Assembly (NCBI GenBank): GCA_050743365.1
Contig: JBOGFI010000253.1
Location: 1 to 6,729, forward strand
Direction of reading: 5' to 3'
From: JBOGFI01 sp050743365
Lineage (GTDB): Bacteria; Actinomycetota; Acidimicrobiia; IMCC26256; JACDBD01
DNA length: 6,729 bases
This document shows positions 6,453 through 6,729 of the stretch, piece by piece. The notes beneath the pieces are model-generated. The model was not told the origin of the DNA. It did not search any database and saw nothing but the letters and a program-made list of their open reading frames with translations. Numbering within the stretch: the stretch's first letter is position 1; the number at the start of each line of letters is the position of its first letter. The translations under genes and the position numbers were made by a program.

Positions 6453-6729
6453 GCTTTCGCCCCCTCGGCGTCGAGGCCGGAGGCGATGCCCACGTAACGG
6501 GCCCGCAGGAGGCCGGGCCGGCGGGCCAGCAGCACCACCAGCGGGTGCATGAAGAAGTAGGTCACGGCGAGGTCGAGCAGGGTGGCGAGGCCGAGAAAGA
6601 AGGCGAAGCCGCGCACGTTGCCGATCGCGAGGAGATAGAGCACCAACGCGCCGATCAGCGACACCAGGTCGGCGGCGAAGATGGTTCGGAACGACTGGGC
6701 GAAGCCGCGGTCGACCGACGACCGCACGG
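6449..6729 (-). CDS. secD: Protein translocase subunit SecD, C-terminal fragment (cut by window edge)
   Basis: This is the last 93 or so residues of SecD; the rest lies beyond the window end, so the gene is partial only because of the cut. SecD forms the membrane complex with SecF that drives late steps of Sec-dependent export. The visible part starts with SVDRGFAQSFRTIFAADLVS, matching the cytoplasmic turn and helix before TM5 of SecD. Two hydrophobic helices follow: SLIGALVLYLLAIG, then FAFFLGLATLLDLAVTYFFMHPLVVLLAR. The MHPLVVLLAR end resembles the THPLV-LLAR end of actinobacterial SecD. A short polar C-terminus follows, whose codons double as the secF ribosome-binding region. The stop codon TGA overlaps the secF ATG. 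A separate secD and secF, rather than a fused secDF, is the arrangement here. Confidence 0.93.
   Translation of the reverse strand, partial: VRSSVDRGFAQSFRTIFAADLVSLIGALVLYLLAIGNVRGFAFFLGLATLLDLAVTYFFMHPLVVLLARRPGLLRARYVGIASGLDAEGAKA
6450..6466 (-). promoter_or_regulatory. secF ribosome-binding site and secD-secF overlap
   Basis: On the minus strand GAGGGGG (6466-6460) is followed by seven bases and then the secF ATG (6452-6450). The secD TGA overlaps that ATG by sharing ATGA. This is the clearest Shine-Dalgarno sequence in the window and it supports the chosen secF start. The overlap suggests coupled synthesis of SecD and SecF, which act as partners. Confidence 0.7.

Noticed and set aside
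6449..6729. A short independent membrane protein of 92 residues
   Set aside because: The sequence matches the C-terminal end of SecD and the frame is open to the window edge; the apparent GTG start is an internal Val codon.

Overview
The window is a GC-rich stretch of bacterial chromosome with every recognisable gene on the minus strand. It is read from the high-coordinate end to the low end in the order secD (3' end only) - secF - rel - hisS - aspS. Genes are nearly contiguous: secD/secF overlap by 4 nt, secF/rel are 18 nt apart, rel/hisS are 43 nt apart, and hisS/aspS overlap by 4 nt. This looks like one transcription unit whose promoter lies outside the window.

The organism is most likely an actinobacterium. 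SecD and SecF carry actinobacterial-type motifs (a THPLV-like end to the last SecD helix, and GFSLYDSVVVFDKV in SecF). Rel is the single bifunctional type, base composition is high in GC, and secDF followed by rel, hisS and aspS matches the order known from actinobacterial chromosomes. A deep lineage such as Acidimicrobiia is possible because the cluster is more compact than in Mycobacterium, with no apt gene between secF and rel. That placement is inference.

Layout: 6449-6729 is the C-terminal end of SecD. 5340-6452 is SecF, which partners SecD in proton-driven protein export. 3078-5321 is the bifunctional (p)ppGpp synthetase/hydrolase Rel. 1769-3034 is histidyl-tRNA synthetase. 18-1772 is aspartyl-tRNA synthetase, with residues that suggest the non-discriminating type, which also charges tRNA-Asn. 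Bases 1-17 are a downstream remnant too short to interpret. No non-coding stretch exceeds 43 nt, and I see no tRNA, rRNA, CRISPR array, insertion sequence or attachment site.

Functionally the cluster combines protein export (SecDF), stringent-response control (Rel senses uncharged tRNA on ribosomes) and two synthetases that set the level of charged tRNA. I found no undescribed system here; it is an ordinary housekeeping cluster. The points worth a second look are small: the AspRS specificity residues, an unusual residue in AspRS motif 2, an all-GC hairpin before hisS, and an in-frame single-stop junction between secF and rel.
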